Source of the DNA: a bacterium
Lineage (GTDB): Bacteria; UBA8248
Assembly: GCA_022825065.1 (NCBI GenBank)
Contig: JAJDYR010000032.1
Location: 1-64,000 of the forward strand
Reading direction: 5' to 3'
DNA: 64,000 nucleotides
Part shown: positions 39,973 through 48,167 of the stretch, piece by piece
Layout: the number at the start of each line of letters is the position of its first letter
How positions within the stretch are numbered: the stretch's first letter is position 1
Program-made: the position numbers and the translations under genes
The notes under the pieces: model-generated
The model's database searches: none
The model's input: the letters and a program-made list of their open reading frames with translations, nothing else
Told to the model about the DNA's origin: nothing

Positions 39973-40365
39973 ATGCCGAAACAACAAATCAATTCCGATA
40001 AAGTGAAGCCGGTCGCCGCGTATTCCACGGGCTGGAAGGTATCGAACGGACATCTCATCATGCTGGCGGGCCAGGTGGCGGTCGACGTGGACGGCAACAC
40101 CGTCGGAGGCGACGACATCAGGGGCCAGACCCGGCAGGTGTACGAGAACATCAAGGCCGCGCTGGAGGCGGCGGGCGCCGGGATGGCGGACATCATCCGC
40201 CTGACTGTCTATATCACCGACCCTGCGAATGTCCCGGGGTGCATGGAGGTGCGGCAGACATACTTCAGCGAGCCGTACCCGGCGAGCACGCTCCTGGTCG
40301 TGAGCGGCCTGGCGAAACCCGAATGGCTCATCGAGATCGACGCGATCGCCTTCGTGGAAGACTAG
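39973..40365 (+). CDS. RidA-family (YjgF/UK114) protein
   Basis: Start ATG 39973 with GGGGGAG upstream gives 130 residues. The family core is clear: GHLIMLAGQVAVD, YENIKAALEAAGAGMADIIR, LTVYITD, and the C-terminal LIEIDAIAFVED. RidA proteins hydrolyse reactive enamines/imines. The Arg that binds the carboxylate in RidA (PxRS motif) is replaced: the sequence here is YPASTLLVV. It therefore belongs to another Rid subgroup and may not be an imine deaminase. It is the first gene of an apparent operon with the selenium-cofactor accessory genes, 4 bases before yqeB. Confidence 0.88.
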   Translation: MPKQQINSDKVKPVAAYSTGWKVSNGHLIMLAGQVAVDVDGNTVGGDDIRGQTRQVYENIKAALEAAGAGMADIIRLTVYITDPANVPGCMEVRQTYFSEPYPASTLLVVSGLAKPEWLIEIDAIAFVED

Positions 40366-40369
40366 AAGC

Positions 40370-41224
40370 ATGAGCAGCCGCAGGTCCATCACCGAAACGC
40401 TCGTGCTCGTCAAGGGAGGCGGCGACCTCGCCACCGGCGTTGCGCACCGCCTGCACCGCGCGGGTTTTCCGGTCGTGATCACCGAAATCGAAAACCCCAC
40501 CATGGTGAGGCGCACCGTCTCCTTCGCCGAGTGTCTGTATGCGGATGGGTGGAGAGTGGAGGGCGTGGCCTCCGCCCGCGCGGACGGCGAGACGCCCGCG
40601 GAAAAAGCAGAGAACGCGCGCGCCATCCTTGATGCCGGTTCGGTTCCGGTGATGGTGGACCCGCGCGCCGAGGTGGTCGCTCATCTTCGGCCCGCCGTCG
40701 TGGTGGATGCAATACTCGCGAAGCGAAACCTCGGCACGCGCATCGACGACGCGGAGGTCGTCGTCGGCCTGGGGCCGGGCTTTACGGCGGGCGTTGATTG
40801 CCACGCCGTCATCGAGACCTCCCGGGGACACGACCTGGGACGGGTGATCCTGGAGGGCGCCGCGAAGCCGAACACCGGCGTTCCGGGCCCGATCGGCGGC
40901 TACACCACCGAGCGGCTGCTGCGCGCTCCCCAGGCCGGCGTATTCACCTCCATCGCCAAAATCGGCGACGTGGTGCGCGCCGGAGAGGCCGTGGCCCGCG
41001 TGGACGGCGCCGAAGTGACCTCCGCCATCGACGGTGTTTTGCGCGGGCTCCTGAGAGACGGCATCGAGGTGAGCGCGGGCTTCAAGGTGGGCGACGTCGA
41101 CCCGAGGGCCGAGCCCGCCCATTGCCACACGATATCCGATAAATCGCGCGCCATCGGCGGCGGCGCGCTCGAGGCCATCATGATGTTCCTGTTCGGCGTT
41201 TCATCCATGGAGTATGCGAATTGA
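40370..41224 (+). CDS. yqeB: YqeB (EF2563 family), selenium-dependent molybdenum hydroxylase accessory protein
   Basis: The 284-residue protein begins with a nucleotide-binding Rossmann-like start, LVLVKGGGDLATGVAHRLHR, typical of the family. Further family features are TMVRRTVSFAE, VVVDAILAKRNLGT, VVGLGPGFTAGVDCHAVIET and RGHDLGRVILEG. YqeB marks genomes that use a labile selenium cofactor in molybdenum hydroxylases, together with YqeC, XdhC and SelD; its biochemical step is not known. It overlaps the MoxR-type ATPase gene by 4 bases (TTGA), so translation is coupled. Confidence 0.9.
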   Translation: MSSRRSITETLVLVKGGGDLATGVAHRLHRAGFPVVITEIENPTMVRRTVSFAECLYADGWRVEGVASARADGETPAEKAENARAILDAGSVPVMVDPRAEVVAHLRPAVVVDAILAKRNLGTRIDDAEVVVGLGPGFTAGVDCHAVIETSRGHDLGRVILEGAAKPNTGVPGPIGGYTTERLLRAPQAGVFTSIAKIGDVVRAGEAVARVDGAEVTSAIDGVLRGLLRDGIEVSAGFKVGDVDPRAEPAHCHTISDKSRAIGGGALEAIMMFLFGVSSMEYAN

Positions 41225-42105
41225 CTACCGAAATATTGAGTGAAACCGTGGAAAACGGCGCCTACCGCATCGGGCGCAGCGAAATCCCCATCAACGAGAC
41301 GAACGGCAACTCCTTCGTTCCCCCCGCGCAGTTCTATCTCGCGGCGGGCGACGCGCTCGAGCGCATCGCGTGGGCGGTGAGCAGCAACCTGCCCGTCCTC
41401 CTCGTGGGGGAGACCGGCGTCGGCAAGACCCTATCGGTGCGCCACCTCGCCCACATGACCAACAACGGCTTCCGGCGCGTGAACCTGAACGGCATGACCA
41501 CGGTCGATGAGTTCGTGGGCAAGCTGATGATCAACGAACAGGGCACCTACTGGGTGAACGGCATCCTGGTCGACGCCATGGAATCGGGCGACTGGCTCCT
41601 CATCGACGAGATCAACGCCTGCCTGCCGGAAATCGCCTTTTGCCTGCACAGCCTGCTCGACGACGACCGCATGATCGTCTTGTCCGAATACGACGGACGC
41701 ATCGTCAAGCCCCACCCGAACTTCCGGCTCTTCGCCAGTATGAACCCGCACGAGGACCGCAGATACGGCGGCACCAAACCCCTGAACGAGGCGCTTCTGG
41801 ACCGCTTCCCGGTCACCGTGAAGATGAGCTACCTGCCCTTCGAGGCGGAAGTCGAAGTCATCATGCAGCAGAGCGGGAACAATGACGAGGAACTCGTCAA
41901 GCGCATGGTGCGCGTGGGCCACGACGTGCGCGAGGCCATGCAGAACGAAAAGGTGTTCTGCACGTTCAGCACCCGGCGTCTCATCGACTGGGCGCGCATG
42001 GCGTCGCAGTTCGACCCCATGGAAGCCGCCGTCTCGACCATCTTCAGCAAAGTCAACTCTTTCGACGCCAAAGTGCTCGAGGACATCGTAGACAACCACT
42101 TCTAG
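41221..42105 (+). CDS. MoxR-type AAA+ ATPase (CbbQ/NorQ/CobS-like)
   Basis: The 294-residue protein starts at TTG 41221 inside the end of yqeB. Motifs of an AAA_5-type ATPase are all present: LLVGETGVGKTLS (Walker A, about residue 60), WLLIDEINACLPE (Walker B), ASMNPHEDRRYGG (sensor 1), and the arginine-finger segment EALLDRFPV. Such ATPases act with VWA-domain partners to insert metals or remodel metalloenzymes (CbbQO, NorQD, CoxDE, CobST). The VWA gene follows 14 bases downstream. Lying between yqeB and yqeC, it probably helps mature the selenium/molybdenum enzyme (inference). Confidence 0.88.
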   Translation: MTTEILSETVENGAYRIGRSEIPINETNGNSFVPPAQFYLAAGDALERIAWAVSSNLPVLLVGETGVGKTLSVRHLAHMTNNGFRRVNLNGMTTVDEFVGKLMINEQGTYWVNGILVDAMESGDWLLIDEINACLPEIAFCLHSLLDDDRMIVLSEYDGRIVKPHPNFRLFASMNPHEDRRYGGTKPLNEALLDRFPVTVKMSYLPFEAEVEVIMQQSGNNDEELVKRMVRVGHDVREAMQNEKVFCTFSTRRLIDWARMASQFDPMEAAVSTIFSKVNSFDAKVLEDIVDNHF

Positions 42106-42119
42106 CCGGGAGATGAGGC

Positions 42120-43892
42120 ATGGAACGCCGACGCGCCCGTCTCGAAGCGCTCGCGCAGGTGACCGCGCACGATTACGACCTCGCCCTGAACTTCGGCCCC
42201 AAGGCGAAGAACGGCGAAGACGCCATTCACGTCGAAGACCCCGAGCAGACCCTGGCGCGCCTGGGCGGCGGACTCAACGACGAGCACGTCTTGAGATTCC
42301 AGAAGGGCATGACGCTCATCGAGGTGGCCCACAAGATCCACGGCACGTTCCGCTGGGCGGGGCGCGCCGCGCTCGTGAACCGCGAGAGGCCGGGTCTTTT
42401 CCACATCTGGCACACGCTCGAGGACGCGCGGTGCGAAAACCGCCTCGCGGAATCGCTGCCCGGCACCAAGAAGAATTTCCGCGCCTTCATCCTCCCGGCC
42501 ATCGAGGCGGCCCAGCGCAACCAGATGAGCGGGCAACTCCCCTTGTTTCTCCAGATCCAGTGGGGAATCTACCTCGCCGGAATCGGGCAGACGCCCGGCG
42601 TCCCCTCCTCCAGGCCCGGGGATTTGCCCGCGGCCTGGTTCGATTCCGCCGTCGTCCAGATTTTCCACAGGCTCATCCCGCTGGTAGACCGCGCCTGCGC
42701 CGCCAATGACCCCAAAACCGCCTTCGATTGCGCCAACGAGATTTATGACGCCATCCAGCGCTATCTCACCGAAGAACAACTCTCCCAAATGAGCGAGGAC
42801 CAGGATTTATCGGAAATTCCCGAGGAAATTCTCCAGAAGATCGAGAGCCAGAACCTGGAGGGCGACGATGACGAAGCGCTCGAGATGCTCCACCCCGAGG
42901 CGGCCGAGGAAATCGACGAGGAAGACGTAGGCGAGCAGGTCGAACTCAGCCCCGAGGAACTCGCGGCGCTCGGGCACTGGGCCGCCCCCTGGTTCGAACT
43001 CGAAGGGAACAAGAAGGAAATCCACCCCACCGCCGAGCACCCTGATGAGCGCACCATCGTACTGCCGCCCGAGGGCAAGGCCGAGGAATACGCGGCGGTC
43101 ATCGACAACGCGGGCAGCCACATCAAGGTGCTGGTGTGGAAGCTCATGCAGATCATCCAGGAGAGAACCTACACCCGGTTCAGCGGCTCGCACCGCTCGG
43201 GCAAGCTGAACCTCCCGAAGCTGTGGAAGCAGCGGCTGGGGAAATTCCATCTCTTCCACCGGAAAGAAGAGCCCGAGAAGCTCGACGTGTGCTTCACGCT
43301 GCTCGTGGACGAGAGCGGCAGCATGAACCGCGAGTCGAAGTACATGGCCGCCAGGGAGGCGACCATATTCTTCGCCGAGGCGCTCGACCGCCTCGACGTG
43401 CCCTTCGAGGTCATCGGCTATTCCACCGAGAGTTCGGAAGCCGCCATGGCGGCGGCCCTGGGCCACATCCCCGCGTTCAAGTTCCGGCACATCCGGCATT
43501 CTCCGCTCCAGCACCGCATCTACAAGGGTTTCGAGGATCATTTCTCCCAGGTCAAGAACAGGCTCGTCAACATCTATCCGCGCTTCAACAACTGGGACGA
43601 GGAACACCTGCTCTTCGCCTACCGCAGGCTCATCCAGCGGCCCGAGGAGGAGAAAATCATCATCATCACCTCCGACGGCCAGCCCAACGGGGACGCGACC
43701 CACCTCGTGAACACGGTGAACCGGCTCCAGAAGCTCGGCGTCCGCGTCATCGGCGTCGGTGTGGTGGACCCATTCGTCGAGCAGATCTACCCCAACCACA
43801 TCGTGGTGCAGGACCTCTCCCAGCTATCCACCGAGCTCGTGAACATCCTGAGGCGAGAACTGCTCGGCGGCCTGGAGAGCCGCACTTGGTAG
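42120..43892 (+). CDS. VWA-domain protein, CobT-like partner of the MoxR ATPase
   Basis: The 590-residue protein has an N-terminal all-alpha region (about 1-210), an acidic low-complexity stretch (about 225-280, Glu/Asp-rich) and a C-terminal von Willebrand A domain. The MIDAS motif LLVDESGSMNRESK is at about residue 400, and IIIITSDGQPNGDATH lies further on. The overall plan is that of CobT and related metal-insertion co-chaperones. It is probably cytoplasmic because no signal or membrane segment is seen. It ends at 43892, overlapping the yqeC start by 7 bases. Confidence 0.83.
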   Translation: MERRRARLEALAQVTAHDYDLALNFGPKAKNGEDAIHVEDPEQTLARLGGGLNDEHVLRFQKGMTLIEVAHKIHGTFRWAGRAALVNRERPGLFHIWHTLEDARCENRLAESLPGTKKNFRAFILPAIEAAQRNQMSGQLPLFLQIQWGIYLAGIGQTPGVPSSRPGDLPAAWFDSAVVQIFHRLIPLVDRACAANDPKTAFDCANEIYDAIQRYLTEEQLSQMSEDQDLSEIPEEILQKIESQNLEGDDDEALEMLHPEAAEEIDEEDVGEQVELSPEELAALGHWAAPWFELEGNKKEIHPTAEHPDERTIVLPPEGKAEEYAAVIDNAGSHIKVLVWKLMQIIQERTYTRFSGSHRSGKLNLPKLWKQRLGKFHLFHRKEEPEKLDVCFTLLVDESGSMNRESKYMAAREATIFFAEALDRLDVPFEVIGYSTESSEAAMAAALGHIPAFKFRHIRHSPLQHRIYKGFEDHFSQVKNRLVNIYPRFNNWDEEHLLFAYRRLIQRPEEEKIIIITSDGQPNGDATHLVNTVNRLQKLGVRVIGVGVVDPFVEQIYPNHIVVQDLSQLSTELVNILRRELLGGLESRTW

Positions 43893-44713
43893 CGGATGAC
43901 GACGTCGTTCGCTCCTTGGGCATCGGACCCGGCCAGAGCGTCGCGGCGGTCGGCGGAGGCGGAAAGACGAGCCTGCTGACGGCCATCGCCAGGCGGTTTC
44001 ATGCGCAAACCGGAAAACCGGCGATTCTCACGACGACGACGAAGATTTTCGCGCCGCTCCCCGAGGAAGGGCTCGGGCTCGCCCTGGGCGACATCGATAC
44101 GCTCTCCAAAAACCTCCGCCCCTGCATAGACGCATGCGGCGTCTCGTGGTTCGCCCGCAGCCGCGAGGGAAAAGCGCCGGTTCCGGGCCTGGAGAGCGAG
44201 CAACGCATGAAGCTGAGCGGATTTGCGCCCCCAGAAATCGAACGCCTGAAGCTCGGCGACGCCCTCACGCTCATCGAGGCGGATGGCGCGAGAAGACTGC
44301 CCATCAAGGCGCCCGGGCCTGATGAGCCCGTATTGCCCGAAGGCCTCGACGCCGTATTGGGCGTCGTGGGACTCGACGCGCTGGGCGCGCCATTGAGGGA
44401 GTCGCACGTTTTTCGCCCCGAGGCGCTCGCTCGAATCTGCGGCCTGGGGTCCGGTGAGGAGATAACGGCCCAAGCCGTCGCGAGATTGTGCGCGCATCCT
44501 GATGGTCTTTTTCATAAGGCGGAGGGCGGCGCGCGCAAATGGATCGTCATCAACAAGGCCGATCTGGAAACCTCGCTGGAAAAACTCGAAAAAACGGCCT
44601 ATACTATATGGGAACTGGCCGGAAAGCCTCATGGTCCGGCGGACGGCATCCTCTTCACATCTTGTATGAACAGCGAATGTGAAGTATTCATGCGGATCGC
44701 ATCGGACGCGTAG
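43886..44713 (+). CDS. yqeC: YqeC, selenium cofactor biosynthesis protein
   Basis: The best start is TTG 43886, overlapping the VWA stop, with GGAGAG upstream; this gives 275 residues. The same frame is open for 250 codons further upstream, but that part is only a shadow of the VWA gene. It opens with a P-loop VAAVGGGGKTSLLTAIARR, then ILTTTTKIFAP, LIEADGARRLPIKAP, and DAVLGVVGLDALGAPL: the YqeC pattern. YqeC is a marker of selenium-dependent molybdenum hydroxylase systems and is presumed to process the cofactor at the cost of a nucleotide. Confidence 0.9.
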   Translation: MVADDDVVRSLGIGPGQSVAAVGGGGKTSLLTAIARRFHAQTGKPAILTTTTKIFAPLPEEGLGLALGDIDTLSKNLRPCIDACGVSWFARSREGKAPVPGLESEQRMKLSGFAPPEIERLKLGDALTLIEADGARRLPIKAPGPDEPVLPEGLDAVLGVVGLDALGAPLRESHVFRPEALARICGLGSGEEITAQAVARLCAHPDGLFHKAEGGARKWIVINKADLETSLEKLEKTAYTIWELAGKPHGPADGILFTSCMNSECEVFMRIASDA

Positions 44714-44744
44714 CGATCATCACTTCACGTAGGCGGAACAAGCG

Positions 44745-45890
44745 ATGAGCAAGGACGTTTTCAGGGAAATGGCGAAGCTCAAAGGAGACGGCCAGAGCGG
44801 CGCGCTCGCCACCGTCGTGGCCCGCAAGGGGTCCGCGCCCATGAGCGGCGATGCGAAGATGCTCGTGCGTGAGGACGGCAGCACGGAAGGCACCGTCGGG
44901 GGTGGTTGTCTCGAGGCCGAGGTGTGGGAAACCGCGATGAGCGTCTTGGAGACGGGCGAACCCGAAAAGCTCCGTTTCGACCTCACCCAGCAGGAAGCCG
45001 AAGACAGCGGCCACATCTGCGGCGGCGTGGTGGAGATACTCGTGGAGCCGTTCCAGGCGTTTCAGTCGGATTTGCTCGATGAGATCAACCGCATCAGGAA
45101 CCAGGGCGGCAGCGCGGCGCTGGCGACCATCGTTCAGCCGGGCGATCTCGACGTCCCGGCGCCGGAAGGGAGAAAAATGCTGTTCAGGCGCGACGGCAGC
45201 GCCTTGGGCGAGATTCCCAACTATTCAACGGAGATATGGGCGGAGAGCACCCAAATCATCCGAAACGGCAGCCCCACCCTCCTGCAGTTCAACACGGACG
45301 CCGCACGGGCGGGCGGGAAAAGATCCACGCTCGAAGAAGCTACGGAAATTTTCGTCGAACCCATATCCGGCCAGCCCCTCGTCTATATCTTCGGCGGCGG
45401 GCACGTGTCGTTCTGCGTCGCGCAGGCGGCCTATCTCGCCGGCTTTAGGGTCTCGATCGTCGAGGACAGGCCCTCGTTCGCCAACAAGGAGCGCTTCCCG
45501 ATGGCGGAGTCGTTCTTCGTCGGCGAATTCCCTGAAATCTTCGAGAAAATCCCGGTCGACGAGTCCGACTACCTCGCCATCATCACGCGGGGCCATTCGA
45601 ACGACGAGGTCGTCCTCGAATGGGCGATGGAGACGCCCGCGCGTTATATCGGGATGATCGGCTCCAAGAGCAAGGTGCTGCTCACCTATCGCCACCTTCA
45701 GGACAAGGGCTACGAAAGGGGCGAGCTCATCGAGCGCGTCCACGCGCCCATAGGCCTCGACATCGGCGCCGATACGCCGGGCGAGATTGGCGTCGCCATT
45801 GTCGCCGAGCTCATCCGCCACCGCCGTCAGGGCGAGGCGCGGAGCGAGGGTACGGGCAGCAAACGGGTGCAACTCAGAAGAAAATCTTAA
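44745..45890 (+). CDS. xdhC: XdhC/CoxI-family molybdenum hydroxylase maturation protein
   Basis: The 381-residue protein has an N-terminal XdhC_CoxI domain (GQSGALATVVARKGSAP, EGTVGGGCLEAEVWE, HICGGVVEIL). A C-terminal Rossmann domain follows (YIFGGGHVSFCVAQAAYLAG, GMIGSKSK, IGLDIGADTPGEIGVAIVAE). XdhC binds and sulfurates Mo cofactor before insertion into xanthine-dehydrogenase-type enzymes. In the yqeB/yqeC context it probably belongs to the selenium-specific branch. Starts at ATG 44745, 31 bases after yqeC. A middle segment repeats part of the N-terminal domain (GSAALATIVQPGD). Confidence 0.93.
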   Translation: MSKDVFREMAKLKGDGQSGALATVVARKGSAPMSGDAKMLVREDGSTEGTVGGGCLEAEVWETAMSVLETGEPEKLRFDLTQQEAEDSGHICGGVVEILVEPFQAFQSDLLDEINRIRNQGGSAALATIVQPGDLDVPAPEGRKMLFRRDGSALGEIPNYSTEIWAESTQIIRNGSPTLLQFNTDAARAGGKRSTLEEATEIFVEPISGQPLVYIFGGGHVSFCVAQAAYLAGFRVSIVEDRPSFANKERFPMAESFFVGEFPEIFEKIPVDESDYLAIITRGHSNDEVVLEWAMETPARYIGMIGSKSKVLLTYRHLQDKGYERGELIERVHAPIGLDIGADTPGEIGVAIVAELIRHRRQGEARSEGTGSKRVQLRRKS

Positions 45891-45968
45891 AGTTTTCGCC
45901 GCAATCGGCTCGCGCGAGGGGGGCCGTGATCCTTAAAACCCAGGACCCGAAGCGAGTTATTGCAGGTC

Positions 45969-46724
45969 ATGGGTTATCTTCGCAGGCTCATCGGCGCAGC
46001 GACGGACTTCCTCATCCCCCCGAAGTGCCTCTTGTGTTCGGCTTCGATGGAGATCGGCGCTCCCCACGCGATATGCATCCCCTGCACGGATGCTTTCGAG
46101 CGCTTTGAACCCCCCTGGTGCCCCAGGTGCGGAACTCCTTTTCACTCCCTGACCACCCTCACCCATTCCCCGGCCCACGTCTGCGCGGATTGTCTGGAAA
46201 GCGGACATCACTACGACATGGCCCGCGCCATCGGCGCGTATGAGGACTCGCTGCGCGAAGCGGTCCACCTCTTCAAGTTCCAGGGCTTCACGAAGCTCGC
46301 GCGCGAGTTCGCGCCTCATCTCGCAAAACTCGCGGCAGAGGAATTTGGTACCGGAGAAAACGCCCGAAACGTATTGGTGACGCACGTGCCCATCGACCCC
46401 GCCCGCTGGAGAACGAGAGGCTTCGATCAGGCGATGCTGCTCGCCCTCATGACGGCGGAATGTCTGGGCGTCCCCCACATGGACATCCTCGAACGCGCGA
46501 AGGCGACCCGCTCGCAGACCGGCCTCTCCGCAAGGGAGCGGCGCCGCAACATGCGGGGCGTCTTCCGGGTTCGGGCCAAGGTGGTGCGCCAACAGATCGA
46601 AGCGGCCACGTGCATCCTCGTCGACGACGTCGTCACGACCGGCTCGACCGCCTCGGCCTGCGCCCGAGAACTCAAAAAAGCGGGCGCCGAAGCGGTGCAC
46701 CTGCTGACGATATGCCGGTCGTGA
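45969..46724 (+). CDS. ComF-family phosphoribosyltransferase-like protein
   Basis: ATG 45969 gives 251 residues. The N-terminal part has Cys pairs of a double zinc ribbon (PPKCLLCSASME, ICIPCTDAF, PWCPRCGTPF, VCADCLESG). The PRTase-like part has VPIDPARWRTRGFDQAMLLA, RSQTGLSARERRRNMRGVF, and the PRPP loop ILVDDVVTTGSTASACA. ComF proteins are needed for DNA uptake in competent species, but many bacteria keep one for an unclear role. It is the last gene after xdhC; the 78-base gap leaves co-transcription open. Confidence 0.92.
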   Translation: MGYLRRLIGAATDFLIPPKCLLCSASMEIGAPHAICIPCTDAFERFEPPWCPRCGTPFHSLTTLTHSPAHVCADCLESGHHYDMARAIGAYEDSLREAVHLFKFQGFTKLAREFAPHLAKLAAEEFGTGENARNVLVTHVPIDPARWRTRGFDQAMLLALMTAECLGVPHMDILERAKATRSQTGLSARERRRNMRGVFRVRAKVVRQQIEAATCILVDDVVTTGSTASACARELKKAGAEAVHLLTICRS

Positions 46725-46847
46725 GGGGCGCTTTTGCAGCGCGACCTGTCCCTACGGGTTAGGGCATCAAAAAGTCACAAGCAAAAATAATGAAATCAAG
46801 CAAATATGACGCAAGCCGTAAAAACCATTTCGATGACAACAAAAAAG

Positions 46848-46880
46848 TTGACAACAAATTTGTTGTATGATTGAATTCAA
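46848..46880 (+). promoter_or_regulatory. Promoter with overlapping palindromic operators
   Basis: TTGACA (46848-46853), 17 bases, TTGAAT (46871-46876). Between them lies the perfect 16-base palindrome ACAACAAATTTGTTGT (46851-46866), and the -10 is inside a second palindrome TTGAATTCAA (46871-46880). A repressor bound here would block polymerase. The ATPase gene starts at 46923. Confidence 0.7.
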
Positions 46881-46922
46881 CTGATTTGTTGAATCACAAA
46901 GAGATTTACGAAAGGAAATCGT

Positions 46923-48167
46923 ATGAAATCATCCACTGGCCGCTGGGTGAGCGGAATCGACTTCTTTAATCGAGAAACCGAGTTGCGAATACTGGAATCA
47001 CGAGTGCGCGACAACAACCATGTGTTGTTGACCGGACAAAGGCGTATGGGAAAGACCAGTATTCTGAGGGAACTCGGTAGACGTCTCGAAGACGAAGATT
47101 GGGTATTCCTCTTCGCCGACGTCGAGGGCGCGACCTGTCCGGAGGACGTTATTGCCCAAATCGCACAGGCCGCTCACCCGGTTCGTTCCATCTCATCACG
47201 TTTTGCCTCTGCTATGGGGCGCTGGTTCACCGACAACATTGAGGAGATAAACACGTTAGAGTTTGGCGTGAAGATACGCGCCGGGCTGGATGCCGGTAGC
47301 TGGAGGCGTCACGGTGAGCAATTGCTCCGTAATTGCGCCGAGTATGACAAGCCGGTTCTCCTCGTAATCGACGAGTTGCCGATTTTCCTGAAACGGATGC
47401 TCCACAATGACGGCGACGCGCAACGGGTGGACGAGTTCATGAGTTGGTTACGCGGTGCACTTCAGTCACTCGGGGATGATTCACCGGTTCTCGTTTTATC
47501 AGGCAGCATCGGCTTGGGACCCCTCATGCGTAGACTCGACCTACCAGATCGGATTAACCATCTCTACTCCTTTCGCCTGGGTCCATGGGGTCGAGACATC
47601 AGCATCGAGTGTTTCCAAAATCTCTCGAATAGTTATCGATTATCTGTCGATGAAGGCGTAGCGGATGCGGTGTATGAAACTTTGGGCGTCGGCATTCCGC
47701 ACCATGTGCAATCCTTCTTCGCGAGGTTGCGAGATTTCGCCATGATGCAGGAGCGGGATCGAGTGACTGTGGAAGATGTCGACGAGGTCTATCGAAATGT
47801 GCTTTTAGGGGCTTCAGGACAAAACGATCTCGTGCATTATGAAACACGCCTCAAGGAAGGCCTTGAGAACGAGAGCTACCCCCTAGCCATGGAGATTCTC
47901 GCCGAAGCGGCGACTCAGGAGGTGTTCACGCCCGCTGCGCGACAGTGTCTTGAACGCTTGTATTCCAAGGTGGTCGACGGCACAGCCGGGCGCATCGCCG
48001 ACGCTCTCGAAATCCTTGTGCACGACGGCTATCTCAAATCCGATAATGCTCGCTACCGTTTCCCGTCTAACCTGCTCAAGGATTGGTGGTCGGCGCGCTT
48101 CCGTGATCACCACACGCCCCTCGAAAAACGTCGTTTCGAAGGCAAATCACAGGAGCGGATGCAGTGA
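46923..48167 (+). CDS. P-loop ATPase (archaeal-type/STAND-like), first of a pair
   Basis: The 414-residue protein begins with FFNRETELRILESRV, then HVLLTGQRRMGKTSILREL (Walker A, about residues 35-53) and PVLLVIDELPIFLK (Walker B, about 140). This is the build of AAA_16/archaeal-type ATPases used as switches. After the NTPase core, TVEDVDEVYRNVL and a predicted winged-helix region (about 320-395, IADALEILVHDGYLKSDNAR) resemble the lid and wHTH of STAND proteins. No effector domain such as nuclease, protease or TIR is visible. It overlaps the next ATPase by 4 bases. GC is lower than in neighbours, indicating transfer. Confidence 0.82.
   Translation: MKSSTGRWVSGIDFFNRETELRILESRVRDNNHVLLTGQRRMGKTSILRELGRRLEDEDWVFLFADVEGATCPEDVIAQIAQAAHPVRSISSRFASAMGRWFTDNIEEINTLEFGVKIRAGLDAGSWRRHGEQLLRNCAEYDKPVLLVIDELPIFLKRMLHNDGDAQRVDEFMSWLRGALQSLGDDSPVLVLSGSIGLGPLMRRLDLPDRINHLYSFRLGPWGRDISIECFQNLSNSYRLSVDEGVADAVYETLGVGIPHHVQSFFARLRDFAMMQERDRVTVEDVDEVYRNVLLGASGQNDLVHYETRLKEGLENESYPLAMEILAEAATQEVFTPAARQCLERLYSKVVDGTAGRIADALEILVHDGYLKSDNARYRFPSNLLKDWWSARFRDHHTPLEKRRFEGKSQERMQ

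Noticed and set aside
43136..43885. Long N-terminal extension of yqeC (525-residue frame)
   Set aside because: The extension overlaps the VWA gene in another frame and is Arg-rich as expected of a GC-rich shadow frame; YqeC proteins are about 230-280 residues.
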